A DNA stretch of 64,000 nucleotides from Adhaeribacter pallidiroseus (lineage in GTDB: Bacteria; Bacteroidota; Bacteroidia; Cytophagales; Hymenobacteraceae), in NCBI RefSeq assembly GCF_003340495.1, contig NZ_QASA01000001.1:434001-498000 (forward strand). The letters run 5' to 3'. This document shows, in pieces, positions 21,601 to 30,825 of the stretch. Under the pieces are notes generated by a model that had not been told where the DNA came from, searched no databases, and saw only the letters and a program-made list of their open reading frames with translations. The stretch's first letter is position 1, and each line of letters begins with the position of its first letter. Both the position numbers and the translations under genes were made by a program.

Positions 21601-22301
21601 AAAAAGGGCACCCTATGTCCTCCTTCTTCGGATATCAAGTAGATGGTATTTTTCAGAATCAGGCCGAAGTAGATGCTGGTCCAGCCATGCAATATAAAAC
21701 TGTCGGTTCTTGGCGCCTTAAAGATTTAAACGGAGATAATAAAATTGATGATGCTGACAGAACCCACATTGGTAACCCTATCCCTAAGTTTCAATTAGGA
21801 GGTAATTTGTCCTTGGCCTATAAGAACTTTGATATTTCTACTTTCTTGTTCTGGAATTATGGCAATGATCTATTTAACTTTACCCGCTGGTTTACCGATT
21901 TAAGAGGTTTCGTAGGTGGTGTGAGTACTCGAGTTTTAGAAAATTCTTGGACCCCGCAGAACCCGGGTGCTACCCTGCCGATTATTAGTTCCAAGGACAC
22001 CTATTCTTCGTCTATTTCGTCTAGCTATTTTGTTGAAAAGGGTTCTTATTTTAGAATGAGAACGCTACAAATTGGTTATAAAATGCCAGCCTCTTTCGCC
22101 AACAAATTACGGTTAAATAACTTTAGAGTTTATTTACAAGGCCAGAATTTATTTACTATTACAAAATATACGGGTGCTGATCCTGATATTAGTATTGTGG
22201 GCGATAATAATGCTACTGATAATGATCGTTTTATGGGTGTTGATCAGGCAAATTATCCTAACTCCCGACAATTTATTATTGGTATTAACTTAGGCTTTTA
22301 A
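18633..22301 (+). CDS. SusC/RagA-family TonB-dependent transducer, locus 1
   Basis: This outer-membrane receptor of about 1222 residues begins with a signal peptide ([16 protein letters not shown]). An STN domain follows ([27 protein letters not shown] ..., residues about 50-130), the hallmark of receptors that signal to FecR. Next come a carboxypeptidase-regulatory-like domain ([26 protein letters not shown]..., about 165-245), a plug ([41 protein letters not shown]..., about 250-370) and the beta-barrel to the C-terminal aromatic residue (GINLGF). ATG 18633 is chosen over an in-frame TTG 12 bp upstream because it gives the cleaner signal peptide. With SusD it would take up an oligomeric substrate. 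The substrate is unknown. Confidence 0.94.
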   Translation: [1222 protein letters not shown]

Positions 22302-22344
22302 CTGCTGGTTAACAAAAAATTAAGTTTTAAAATGTTATTATAAC

Positions 22345-24096
22345 ATGAAAAAGAATAAAGTATTTATAAAATTATCCCTCAGTTTTTTACTGCTCGCAGG
22401 TTTAATGGGAGCTTGTAAAGACGACTTCCTGGAGTTAGACCCAATCGGGTCTTATACCGAAGCTGGTATAACTAACTTAAAAGGCGCAGAAGGTATGTTA
22501 ATTGCCGCCTATGCTGCCTTAGATGGCCGACCAGAAACCCAATTAACTGGTTCTACTAACTGGGTAGTAGGTAGTGTAGCGGCTGACGATGCCAATAAAG
22601 GTACAGAACCATCTGACTTTAATAGCATCAATGATACCGAACTATACCTACAATTGCCGAGCGCCCAGCCAGCTGCTGATAAATGGAGAGGTGTAGTTGA
22701 TGGTATAGGCATGACCAACCAAGTGCTTCGAACTCTAAACTTAGCAACTGATATTCCGGATGCTGATAGAGCCCGTATTGAGGGAGAAACCCGTTTTTTA
22801 AGAGCTTTTTACCACATGGAAGGTAAAAAAGTATTTAACATGGGTTTTCCGTGGATACCGGAAGAAGCAGATTCAACCGAAAATTATAAGGCAATAAAGA
22901 ATCAAGTAGACATATGGCCTTTAATTGAAGCAGATTTTAAATTTGCGTATGATAACCTGCCTGGTAAACAAGCCCAAAAAGGTAGAGCTAACAAGTGGGC
23001 GGCTGGTGCGTTCTTAGGAAAGGCTATGCTATTTCAGGGAAAACATGCCGAAGCCTTAGCCATCTTTAATGATGTAATGGCTAACGGTACCAATGCACAA
23101 GGACAAAAATATGCTCTGAATGCAAATTATGGTGATAATTTCCGGATTGCTACTAAAAACAGTGCAGAAACTATTTTCGCGGTACAGTACACTAATAAAG
23201 ATGGTGCTGGCAACAATGCTAATGCGAACTACGAAAATAACCTGAACTTTCCGCATGGTTCTGGTGATAAGCCAGGTGGCTGCTGCGGATTCTTTCAACC
23301 TTCCCAAGCTTTCGTTAATTCGTTTATCACCGATGCCAATGGATTACCAATTGCCAATCCGCTCATAGAAAATGGCATTACCAGTGATCGACTTTTAACT
23401 TCGGCGCAGCCATTCACACCTTATGCTGGTACCGTTGACCCTCGTCTAGATCACTCAGTTGGTCGTCGAGGAGTGCAGTATTTGGATTGGGGACCGCACC
23501 CAGGTAGAGACTGGATTCGGGATGTAAGTAATGGAGGTCCGTATAGTCCAAAGAAAAACGTACATACCCGGGCCGAGTTAACCGCTGGACAAGCTGGTAC
23601 TGGTGATTGGGGGCAACCAGCCAATGCGTTGAGTTTCCCTTTAATGCGGTATTCTGACCTAATGTTAATGGCAGCCGAAGCAGAAGCTCAAACCGGTGGC
23701 CTTACCAATGCGCTTAATTTAGTAAATACAATACGCGAACGGGCGGCTAACGCAGCAAGTGTTGTGAAAAATCCCGATGGAACACCAGCTGCCAATTACA
23801 AAGTAGGGTTATACACCGCATTCGGCAGTAAAGAAGAGGCATTAAATGCTATCATGAAGGAGCGTCAATTAGAACTAGGTATGGAAGGTCATCGTAAATT
23901 TGATTTAGTTCGCTACGGCATAGCTGATGTGATGCTAAACGCTTACGTTAACTTCGAGAAAAACTACATTCCTAAATTTGTAAATGCCAAATTCACGAAA
24001 GATCAGGATGAGTATCAACCGGTGCCAACTAATGTTATTCAAACTAGCCGTTTGGCTGATGGTACTTTTAACCTGAAGCAAAATCCTGGTTATTAA
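22345..24096 (+). CDS. SusD/RagB-family substrate-binding lipoprotein, locus 1
   Basis: This 583-residue protein has a lipoprotein signal (FLLLAGLMGACKDDFLELDP). The SusD N-terminal region has the TPR-like helices (RARIEGETRFLRAFYHMEGKKVFNMGFPWIPEE). The C-terminal half has MRYSDLMLMAAEAEAQTG and the closing KERQLELGMEGHRKFDLVRYG, both typical of SusD. It caps the SusC barrel and captures substrate at the cell surface. It lies 43 bp after susC and is followed by an intrinsic terminator, so fecR-susC-susD may be the main transcript of the locus. Confidence 0.93.
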   Translation: MKKNKVFIKLSLSFLLLAGLMGACKDDFLELDPIGSYTEAGITNLKGAEGMLIAAYAALDGRPETQLTGSTNWVVGSVAADDANKGTEPSDFNSINDTELYLQLPSAQPAADKWRGVVDGIGMTNQVLRTLNLATDIPDADRARIEGETRFLRAFYHMEGKKVFNMGFPWIPEEADSTENYKAIKNQVDIWPLIEADFKFAYDNLPGKQAQKGRANKWAAGAFLGKAMLFQGKHAEALAIFNDVMANGTNAQGQKYALNANYGDNFRIATKNSAETIFAVQYTNKDGAGNNANANYENNLNFPHGSGDKPGGCCGFFQPSQAFVNSFITDANGLPIANPLIENGITSDRLLTSAQPFTPYAGTVDPRLDHSVGRRGVQYLDWGPHPGRDWIRDVSNGGPYSPKKNVHTRAELTAGQAGTGDWGQPANALSFPLMRYSDLMLMAAEAEAQTGGLTNALNLVNTIRERAANAASVVKNPDGTPAANYKVGLYTAFGSKEEALNAIMKERQLELGMEGHRKFDLVRYGIADVMLNAYVNFEKNYIPKFVNAKFTKDQDEYQPVPTNVIQTSRLADGTFNLKQNPGY

Positions 24097-24119
24097 TTAT
24101 TAGCCACCAATAATATTGT

Positions 24120-24151
24120 AAAGGCAAGATTTAAATCTTGCCTTTATTTTT
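24120..24151 (+). terminator. Intrinsic terminator after susD, locus 1
   Basis: A perfect 26-base palindrome (AAAGGCAAGATTT and its complement) is followed by ATTTTT, 23 bp after the susD stop. Confidence 0.85.
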
Positions 24152-24224
24152 GTACATTAGTTAAGCCAATAACTAAGGAGTAGCTTATCCTTTATTGTGT
24201 AATTCAATTGATTACCCTTTTTAA

Positions 24225-27200
24225 ATGAACAAAGTATCTATTCTTCTTTTTGCTGCTTTCTGTTGCTTTATAAGTAGTTGTCAGAAAAAAACAGAAACCT
24301 TATTTACTCAACTTACTCCTAATGATACCGGTATTACTTTCGCTAATCGTATATTTGAAAGCGACTCGCTTAATATTTTAACTGAAGAATATATTTACAA
24401 CGGCGGCGGCGTAGCAACCGGCGATTTTAATAAAGATGGGTTAGATGATCTCTACTTTACGGGCAACATGGTGCCTAATAAACTGTATCTGAATCTAGGA
24501 AATTTTAAATTTAAAGATGTAACGCAATCGGCGGGAGTTACTGGCAATGGTAAATGGTCGTCGGGAGTAGCGGTGGTGGATATTAACCAGGATGGTAAAC
24601 TGGATATGTACGTGTGCGCTACCATCAAAAAAGATTCGGCTGATCGGGCAAATATGTTGTTTATTAACCAAGGCAACAATTCCCAAGGAGAACCTGTTTT
24701 TAAAGAATTAGCCCGCGCATACGGCATTGCCGATACCGGTTATAGTACCCATGCGGCATTCTTTGATTATGACCGCGACGGAGACTTGGATTTATACGTG
24801 CTTACTAATGTGCAAAATGCCAGTATTCCCACGGTTTACCGTACCAAAGTAAACGATGGTACCTCGCCCAACAACGACCGGCTATACCGCAACAATGGGG
24901 ATAATACTTTTACGAATGTTTCTAAAACCGCCGGAATTGTATACGAAGGGTATGGTTTAGGTTTAGCCATCAGTGATATAAACCTGGATGGCTGGCCGGA
25001 CATTTACGTGACCAACGATTATTTATCGGACGATTTACTGTATATCAATAACCAGGATGGAACCTTTACCAACCGGAAAAACCAATACATCAAACACACC
25101 AGCTTTTCGGCAATGGGTAATAGCGTGGCCGATATTAACAACGACGGATTGGTGGATATTCTGGCGGTAGATATGCTACCGGAAAATAACCGCCGCAAAA
25201 AGCTGTTGATGAAAGATAATAACTACGCCATTTACTTTAACAACAAACAATACCAATACGATTTTCAATACGTACGCAATACGTTGCAATTAAATAACGG
25301 CTTAACACCATCGGGGGAGCCTTCTTTTAGTGAGATCGGGCAATTATCCGGTGTTTACCAAACCGATTGGAGCTGGACTCCCTTAGTGGCCGACTTTGAT
25401 AACGATGGCTACCGGGATATTTTTATTACCAACGGCTTTCCCAAAGATATCACCGACCGGGATTTTTCTATTTATCGCAGTGGACCGGCGAGCCAGGTTG
25501 CTAATTTGCAAGCTTTAGTCGATTCAATACCTGTCGTAAAAATACCAAATTATGCTTACCACAACAACGGTAATTTAACTTTTGCCGATAAAACCAAAGA
25601 CTGGGGCTTTAGTACACCCTCTTTCTCCAACGGAGCGGCCTACGCCGATTTAGATAACGACGGCGATTTGGATTTAGTAATGAACAATATCAACGATAGT
25701 GCCTTTGTTTATCAAAATCAACTGTATTCCAGTAAAAAGAGTACACCTAAAAATCATTTTCTGCGTTTGGTTTTTCAAGGGGAGCAACCGAATGTGCAAG
25801 GTGTAGATGCGCGGGTAAGTTTGTTTTACAGCCACGGAAAAAAGCAATTCTACGAACATTCGGTATATCGCGGCTTCTTATCTTCTGTCGAAAATAAAGC
25901 GCATTTTGGGGTCGGTACTGCCACTACTATTGATTCTTTAAAAGTAATCTGGCCCAACGGGGCTACGCAATTACTGCGCAACATTGCCACCAATCAGGTG
26001 CTTACTATTAAGCAAAAAGAAGCAAAACCGGCTTTAAATAACCAGGCTGGTACTTCTAAACAACCAGCTATTTTCCAGGAAACAGCGGTGCAACACGGCA
26101 TTACATACCGGCATGCCGAAGACGACAAAATCGATTTTAATATTCAAAAAACCTTACCGCATAAATTTACCCAAGCTGGTCCGGGCATAGCGGTTGGCGA
26201 TATAAACAACGACAAACTGGATGATTTTTACGTAGGTGGTTCGGCGGGTAAACCCGGCACTTTCTTTCTGCAGCAAGCTAGCGGCCAATTTAAAGCATCC
26301 ACCACCAATTATACTTCGCCGAAGCCCGAAGAAGACATGGGAATGTTATTTCTGGATGTAGATAACGACCGTGATTTAGATTTGTACGTAGCTAGTGGCA
26401 GTTACGAATTTCCAGAAGACGCGCCGCAATTTCAAGATCGATTGTATCGCAATAATGGTAAAGGTCAGTTTACGCAAGATGCGCAGGCATTACCGGCTTT
26501 ACGGACCAGCAAGTCTTGCGTAAAAGCGGCTGATTTTGACCAGGATGGTGATTTGGATTTGTTTGTAGGCGGACGGGTAATGTCGGGTAAGTATCCTATG
26601 GCCCCGCCAAGTTATATTTTGCGCAACGAAAAAGGCCGTTTTACCGATGTAACTGCCCAGGTTTGCCCCAGCTTAAATAAACTAGGTATGATCACCGATG
26701 CCCTGTGGTCGGATTTTGATAAGGATGGACAGGTAGATTTAGTAATAGCGGGCGAGTGGATGCCCATTACTTTTTTAAAAAATAACAAAGGCCAACTCCA
26801 AAATATAACTGCTACTACCGGAGTTCAAAACAAAACCGGCTGGTGGAACAGCTTAACCGCCGGCGATTTTGATAATGATGGCGACATAGATTATGCCGCC
26901 GGTAACTTAGGTTTAAACAGTAACTACTGCGCCAAACCCGATCAACCGCTACAGGTTATTGCCAAAGATTTTGATAAAAATGGCAGCTTGGATGCCGTAC
27001 TTTCGTGCTACTTAAAATCCGAAGACGGGCAAATGCGACCTTACCCCATGCACACCCGCGACGATTTGAATGCCCAAATGCCTCGTACCCGAAGTATTTT
27101 TGCCCGCTATAGCAATTATGCCATGGCTACTATTGACGAGGTAATACCCGTAAAAGAACGGGAAGGCGCCTTAATTTTACAAGCCAACCACATGGCCAGC

Positions 27201-27773
27201 AGTTACCTGGAAAACCTGGGACAAGGTAAATTTAAGATGCACCTATTACCTCAGGTAGCTCAGTTTGCCCCGGTTTACGGCATGGTAGCCGACGACGTAA
27301 ACCAAGATGGAAACTTAGATTTACTGGTCGTAGGGAACGATTACAGCACCGAAGTATTTACCGGTAATTACGACGCCTTAATTGGATTGTATTTGCAAGG
27401 AAACGGTAAAGGTAAATTTACACCCGTGCCGGTTTCCCGTAGCGGTTTTTTTGTAAACGGCGATGCGAAAGGCTTAGCCCAACTCTACACCAAAGATGGT
27501 CAAAAACTAACTTTAGTAACGCAGAATCAGGATAGCTTAAAGGTGTGGCAAACTACACCATTATCAAAGCAACCTGTTAACAAAGTAATAACCTTACAAC
27601 CAATGGATGCTTCGGCCGAAATAACTTACCAGAACGGGAAAAAGCAACACCTGGAATTTTATTATGGCCACACGTATCTTTCCCAATCCTCGCGTAAATT
27701 GGCGTGGCAACCCGGTATGGCCTCTATTATCATAAAAGATTTCTCAGGCCGTAGCCGGCAACTAGATTTTTAA
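24225..27773 (+). CDS. Giant FG-GAP/VCBS-repeat lipoprotein with ASPIC/UnbV domain, locus 1
   Basis: This 1182-residue protein has a lipoprotein signal (FAAFCCFISSCQKK). At least 14 FG-GAP-type calcium-loop repeats (GDFNKDGLDDLY, DINQDGKLDMYV, DYDRDGDLDLYV, DFDNDGDIDYAA, DVNQDGNLDLLV and others) form two blades-sets on either side of a central ASPIC/UnbV domain (NHFLRLVFQGEQPNVQGVDARVSLFYSHGKKQFYEHSVYRGFLSS ... LKVIWPNGATQ, residues about 510-610). The predicted fold is a pair of beta-propellers displayed at the surface. The family commonly accompanies susC/susD in Bacteroidota but has no established function. An intrinsic terminator separates it from susD. It overlaps nothing and is followed after 7 bp by a second FG-GAP gene, so the two are probably co-transcribed. 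A close paralogue is at 38665-42177. Confidence 0.9.
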   Translation: MNKVSILLFAAFCCFISSCQKKTETLFTQLTPNDTGITFANRIFESDSLNILTEEYIYNGGGVATGDFNKDGLDDLYFTGNMVPNKLYLNLGNFKFKDVTQSAGVTGNGKWSSGVAVVDINQDGKLDMYVCATIKKDSADRANMLFINQGNNSQGEPVFKELARAYGIADTGYSTHAAFFDYDRDGDLDLYVLTNVQNASIPTVYRTKVNDGTSPNNDRLYRNNGDNTFTNVSKTAGIVYEGYGLGLAISDINLDGWPDIYVTNDYLSDDLLYINNQDGTFTNRKNQYIKHTSFSAMGNSVADINNDGLVDILAVDMLPENNRRKKLLMKDNNYAIYFNNKQYQYDFQYVRNTLQLNNGLTPSGEPSFSEIGQLSGVYQTDWSWTPLVADFDNDGYRDIFITNGFPKDITDRDFSIYRSGPASQVANLQALVDSIPVVKIPNYAYHNNGNLTFADKTKDWGFSTPSFSNGAAYADLDNDGDLDLVMNNINDSAFVYQNQLYSSKKSTPKNHFLRLVFQGEQPNVQGVDARVSLFYSHGKKQFYEHSVYRGFLSSVENKAHFGVGTATTIDSLKVIWPNGATQLLRNIATNQVLTIKQKEAKPALNNQAGTSKQPAIFQETAVQHGITYRHAEDDKIDFNIQKTLPHKFTQAGPGIAVGDINNDKLDDFYVGGSAGKPGTFFLQQASGQFKASTTNYTSPKPEEDMGMLFLDVDNDRDLDLYVASGSYEFPEDAPQFQDRLYRNNGKGQFTQDAQALPALRTSKSCVKAADFDQDGDLDLFVGGRVMSGKYPMAPPSYILRNEKGRFTDVTAQVCPSLNKLGMITDALWSDFDKDGQVDLVIAGEWMPITFLKNNKGQLQNITATTGVQNKTGWWNSLTAGDFDNDGDIDYAAGNLGLNSNYCAKPDQPLQVIAKDFDKNGSLDAVLSCYLKSEDGQMRPYPMHTRDDLNAQMPRTRSIFARYSNYAMATIDEVIPVKEREGALILQANHMASSYLENLGQGKFKMHLLPQVAQFAPVYGMVADDVNQDGNLDLLVVGNDYSTEVFTGNYDALIGLYLQGNGKGKFTPVPVSRSGFFVNGDAKGLAQLYTKDGQKLTLVTQNQDSLKVWQTTPLSKQPVNKVITLQPMDASAEITYQNGKKQHLEFYYGHTYLSQSSRKLAWQPGMASIIIKDFSGRSRQLDF

Positions 27774-27780
27774 AAAACAA

Positions 27781-29376
27781 ATGCGATTTTTCTGCTTGTG
27801 GTGCTTAATAGCTTGGTTAAGCATTTGTTGTACACCCAAAAAAAAAACGGTTACATCGGTAGTAAATGTAACAGACTTAGCGAAAGTTTTGCCTGACTCT
27901 ACCGAAACCGCCGCCCTGGATGGAAATAATTTAGCCCACGTGTACTGCTCGGCTTGTCATCAGTTTCCGGAACCGGCTTTGCTCCCTAAAGTTACCTGGG
28001 AAAAAAGCGTATTACCCGTTATGGGTCTTCGTCTCGGTATTGGAAGCGATTTAAGTATGTACACGCGTCTGGCCCCTCAAGAAATAATGGCTCTTCTAAA
28101 AGCTGAGATTTATCCCAGTAAACCTTTAATCGCTAAAAAAGATTGGATCAAAATAAAAGCCTACTATCAAAATCAAGCCCCAGAAAAGCTGGCGCCACCA
28201 AAATTACTTTCCCTGGATTCCTTAACGCTTTTTCAAGTAAGTGCATTACCCATAAACAAAGGGCGAAATGCCTTAACTTCTCTTTTAAAATACGAACCAA
28301 AAACCAAAGAATTACTCGTTGGGGACCGGCGGAATAAGCTATTTAGAATCAATGCCCAATTACAACCCACTGATTCATTACAATTAGATACTCCTCCGGT
28401 AGCCGCTATCAGTACTATAAATAAAGAACATTATCAAATACTTACGGTAGGTTCGCTTACTCCCTCTGATGCACCTTATGGCCGCCTTTATTCCTGGAAT
28501 ACAAAAGATAAAACTGCTGCTAGTGCGCAGCCCCAATTAACCGATTTGCAGCGCCCGGTGCAATTGGTCAGTAGTGATCTTAACCAGGATAATCGTCCCG
28601 ATTTAGTTGTTTGCCAATACGGAAATCAAATAGGTAAATTAAGCTGGTACGAAGAGAATAAGGATGGTACCTATCGGGAGCATATTTTAAAAAAAGTACC
28701 GGGTAGCCGGCAAGTAATCATTCAGGATATTAACCACGATAATCTGCCGGATGTTATAGCTTTATTTGCCCAAGCCACCGAAAGTGTAATTGTATTTTAT
28801 AATAAGGGAGAAGGCCGGTTTGAAGAAGAAACGTTATTGCAAATGCCGCCGGTTTATGGATCTAGTTACTTTACGTTAACAGATTTTAATAAAGATAGCG
28901 CGCCGGATATTTTACTGGCAAACGGCGATAATGGCGATTATTCTTCTTTGCTGAAGCCTTATCACGGAATCCGGGTGTATTTAAATAATAAGAAAAATAG
29001 CTTTCAGGAAACTGTTTTTTTGCCTTTGCCGGGAGCTACGCAAGCGGTAGCGCGCGATTTTGACCAGGACGGTGATGTAGACATAGCTGCCATTGCCTAC
29101 TTTGCTGATTTTGAAAAACAACCGGCGGCCGGCTTTGTGTATTACGAAAACCAAGGGAATAATACCTTTCACAGCAAAACTTTTCCGGAATCTACCCAGG
29201 GCCGTTGGCTTACCATGTCTACCGGCGACTTAGATCAGGATGGCGATGAGGACATTATGCTGGGTTCTTTTATTTTTGCCACTACCCCAGTACCGACTAC
29301 TTTACAGGAAAAATGGATTAAAAATGGTCCTAGTGTTTTGGTCTTAAAAAATAAGCTACAACCAAAAGTTGAATAA
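27781..29376 (+). CDS. FG-GAP-repeat lipoprotein with an N-terminal CxxCH haem-type motif
   Basis: This 531-residue protein has a lipoprotein signal (CLIAWLSICCTPK). Residues 56-60 read CSACH, a c-type haem attachment motif, in the context AHVYCSACHQFPEPALLPK, with Met81 (VLPVMGLRLG) available as an axial ligand. This small cytochrome-like region is followed by FG-GAP repeats (DLNQDNRPDLVVCQYG, DINHDNLPDVIALF, DFNKDSAPDILLANG, DFDQDGDVDIAAIAYF, DLDQDGDEDIMLGSF). It starts 7 bp after the large FG-GAP gene, so the two are almost certainly one operon. A redox role is inferred only from the motif, because real haem binding is not shown by sequence. The second locus has no counterpart. Confidence 0.87.
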   Translation: MRFFCLWCLIAWLSICCTPKKKTVTSVVNVTDLAKVLPDSTETAALDGNNLAHVYCSACHQFPEPALLPKVTWEKSVLPVMGLRLGIGSDLSMYTRLAPQEIMALLKAEIYPSKPLIAKKDWIKIKAYYQNQAPEKLAPPKLLSLDSLTLFQVSALPINKGRNALTSLLKYEPKTKELLVGDRRNKLFRINAQLQPTDSLQLDTPPVAAISTINKEHYQILTVGSLTPSDAPYGRLYSWNTKDKTAASAQPQLTDLQRPVQLVSSDLNQDNRPDLVVCQYGNQIGKLSWYEENKDGTYREHILKKVPGSRQVIIQDINHDNLPDVIALFAQATESVIVFYNKGEGRFEEETLLQMPPVYGSSYFTLTDFNKDSAPDILLANGDNGDYSSLLKPYHGIRVYLNNKKNSFQETVFLPLPGATQAVARDFDQDGDVDIAAIAYFADFEKQPAAGFVYYENQGNNTFHSKTFPESTQGRWLTMSTGDLDQDGDEDIMLGSFIFATTPVPTTLQEKWIKNGPSVLVLKNKLQPKVE

Positions 29377-29466
29377 CCTGGTTGTAACTTGTATTAAATG
29401 GGCTAATAAATGCGGCCAAATTTTTAAATTTTTGCATAGAAGGTGGCTCGTAGCCGCTGCAAAACT

Positions 29467-30825
29467 TTAGGGCAGCTTCGCTAATTGGCCATTCCGGCGG
29501 GTTTTTAACTTCTGATAAACGAAGTTACCTACTTCTTTACCTTCCTCAGCCCCATACTCATTGGCGGGTCTAAAGTGAATACCGCCGTACATCCGGCTCA
29601 TGCCCGCCTCCCTGGATGCATCGTAGAAAGAGTTGAACTTCCGGACGGGTAAACCAATCGCTAACTGCGTAGAATCCGTAAAAGCAAAATTATCGCCGAA
29701 TAAATTGGTAAGCGCAGTAGCGGCAGCTGCCGAAATAACGCTGTGCCCACTCGGAAACTCCGGAAAAGGGGGTGTTTGCAACAAGGGGTCCCATTCCGGA
29801 TCAATGTATTTTTCAATGTAAGTTTCCGGGCGAATATGTACGTGTTTGTACTTGGCATCCCAACAGCTGATAAATCCGTCGGCTAACGAAGTTGTTACAA
29901 AAACAAAGGCTTCGGCCTGCTCCATAGGATTTATATTTTTAGCTTTACACACATTAGAAGTTATGGTAATCCAATGGCCACCCGGCGTTAGTTTTTGTTT
30001 AAAATAAGTAATATGGCCTTTCGTGTAAGAAACATTCGGGTTGTCGTCCCAGAATTTGGCAATTAATTGTTTTTCTGCGTCGGAGTTCTCACCCAACATG
30101 TAAATTTCTTTAGCCTCTTTATAAAATTTAGAGTTAGGCAAAGTGTCGAATGGAGTTGGGTTACGCGGTTTACATTGTGCCGCCGAATCCATTACAAAAG
30201 GTCGGATGGTATTCCAATGGGGCTCAACGGCTTGCATGTAATCGGGTGGGGTAGGCTGCCACTCATTTATCTTCTCCGACAACATGTGGCGCTGCATGGC
30301 CCTTGATTCCAGGTAATTATCTTTTAAAGCCCAGGCGATCACGTGCTCACCCACTTTTTTGCCGTAAGCTAAGGAGTTTTCTAAAACTTCCTTTTTAATC
30401 CCGGTTTTTTTAATTTTTTCCAGGTATTCGGTTTCAAATTTTTCGGTATTAGCAGGTACCAACGTTAATTTTTTCATAACGGTTGCAAATGCCTCAGCGC
30501 TCGCTACCGGATAGTAATATTCTTTGCCTTTCTCGGGTGCGGGTACATTTTCCAGGCCATTTAATTGCCCTGCCAACGACTGGCAAGCCGGATAGCCAGG
30601 TACTAACGCTTCGTATGCCGCAATGTTGGTATAAGCATAAATACGGCTGGCTACGGGCGGCGAAAAAATATCCGTAATAATAATGTGACTGAGATGCTTG
30701 TTCCAATCAATCAACTGAAACCGGGTAAAAGCATCGAGACCGGCTGGATTTGGTTTGGGCTGGCAAGCAGAAATATTAGCCAGAATTAAAATAAAGAGAA
30801 AGCGGGTAATTAATTTCATGTTCAC
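29467..30825 (-). CDS. PAP2 / vanadium-haloperoxidase-family lipoprotein
   Basis: This 452-residue protein has a lipoprotein signal (LFILILANISACQPK). It contains the three vanadate/phosphate-binding motifs of the PAP2 superfamily: K-x6-RP in KYKHVHIRP, PSGH in FPSGHSVISAAAATAL, and R-x5-H in SRMYGGIHFRPANEYG. In the third motif the Asp normally found four residues after the His is Ala (HFRPA), which is unusual. Members are haloperoxidases or acid phosphatases, and the length and layout favour the bacterial vanadium-haloperoxidase-like group. Activity is uncertain. It stands alone on the minus strand between the two sus loci, converging with the FG-GAP gene. Confidence 0.85.
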   Translation of the reverse strand: MNMKLITRFLFILILANISACQPKPNPAGLDAFTRFQLIDWNKHLSHIIITDIFSPPVASRIYAYTNIAAYEALVPGYPACQSLAGQLNGLENVPAPEKGKEYYYPVASAEAFATVMKKLTLVPANTEKFETEYLEKIKKTGIKKEVLENSLAYGKKVGEHVIAWALKDNYLESRAMQRHMLSEKINEWQPTPPDYMQAVEPHWNTIRPFVMDSAAQCKPRNPTPFDTLPNSKFYKEAKEIYMLGENSDAEKQLIAKFWDDNPNVSYTKGHITYFKQKLTPGGHWITITSNVCKAKNINPMEQAEAFVFVTTSLADGFISCWDAKYKHVHIRPETYIEKYIDPEWDPLLQTPPFPEFPSGHSVISAAAATALTNLFGDNFAFTDSTQLAIGLPVRKFNSFYDASREAGMSRMYGGIHFRPANEYGAEEGKEVGNFVYQKLKTRRNGQLAKLP

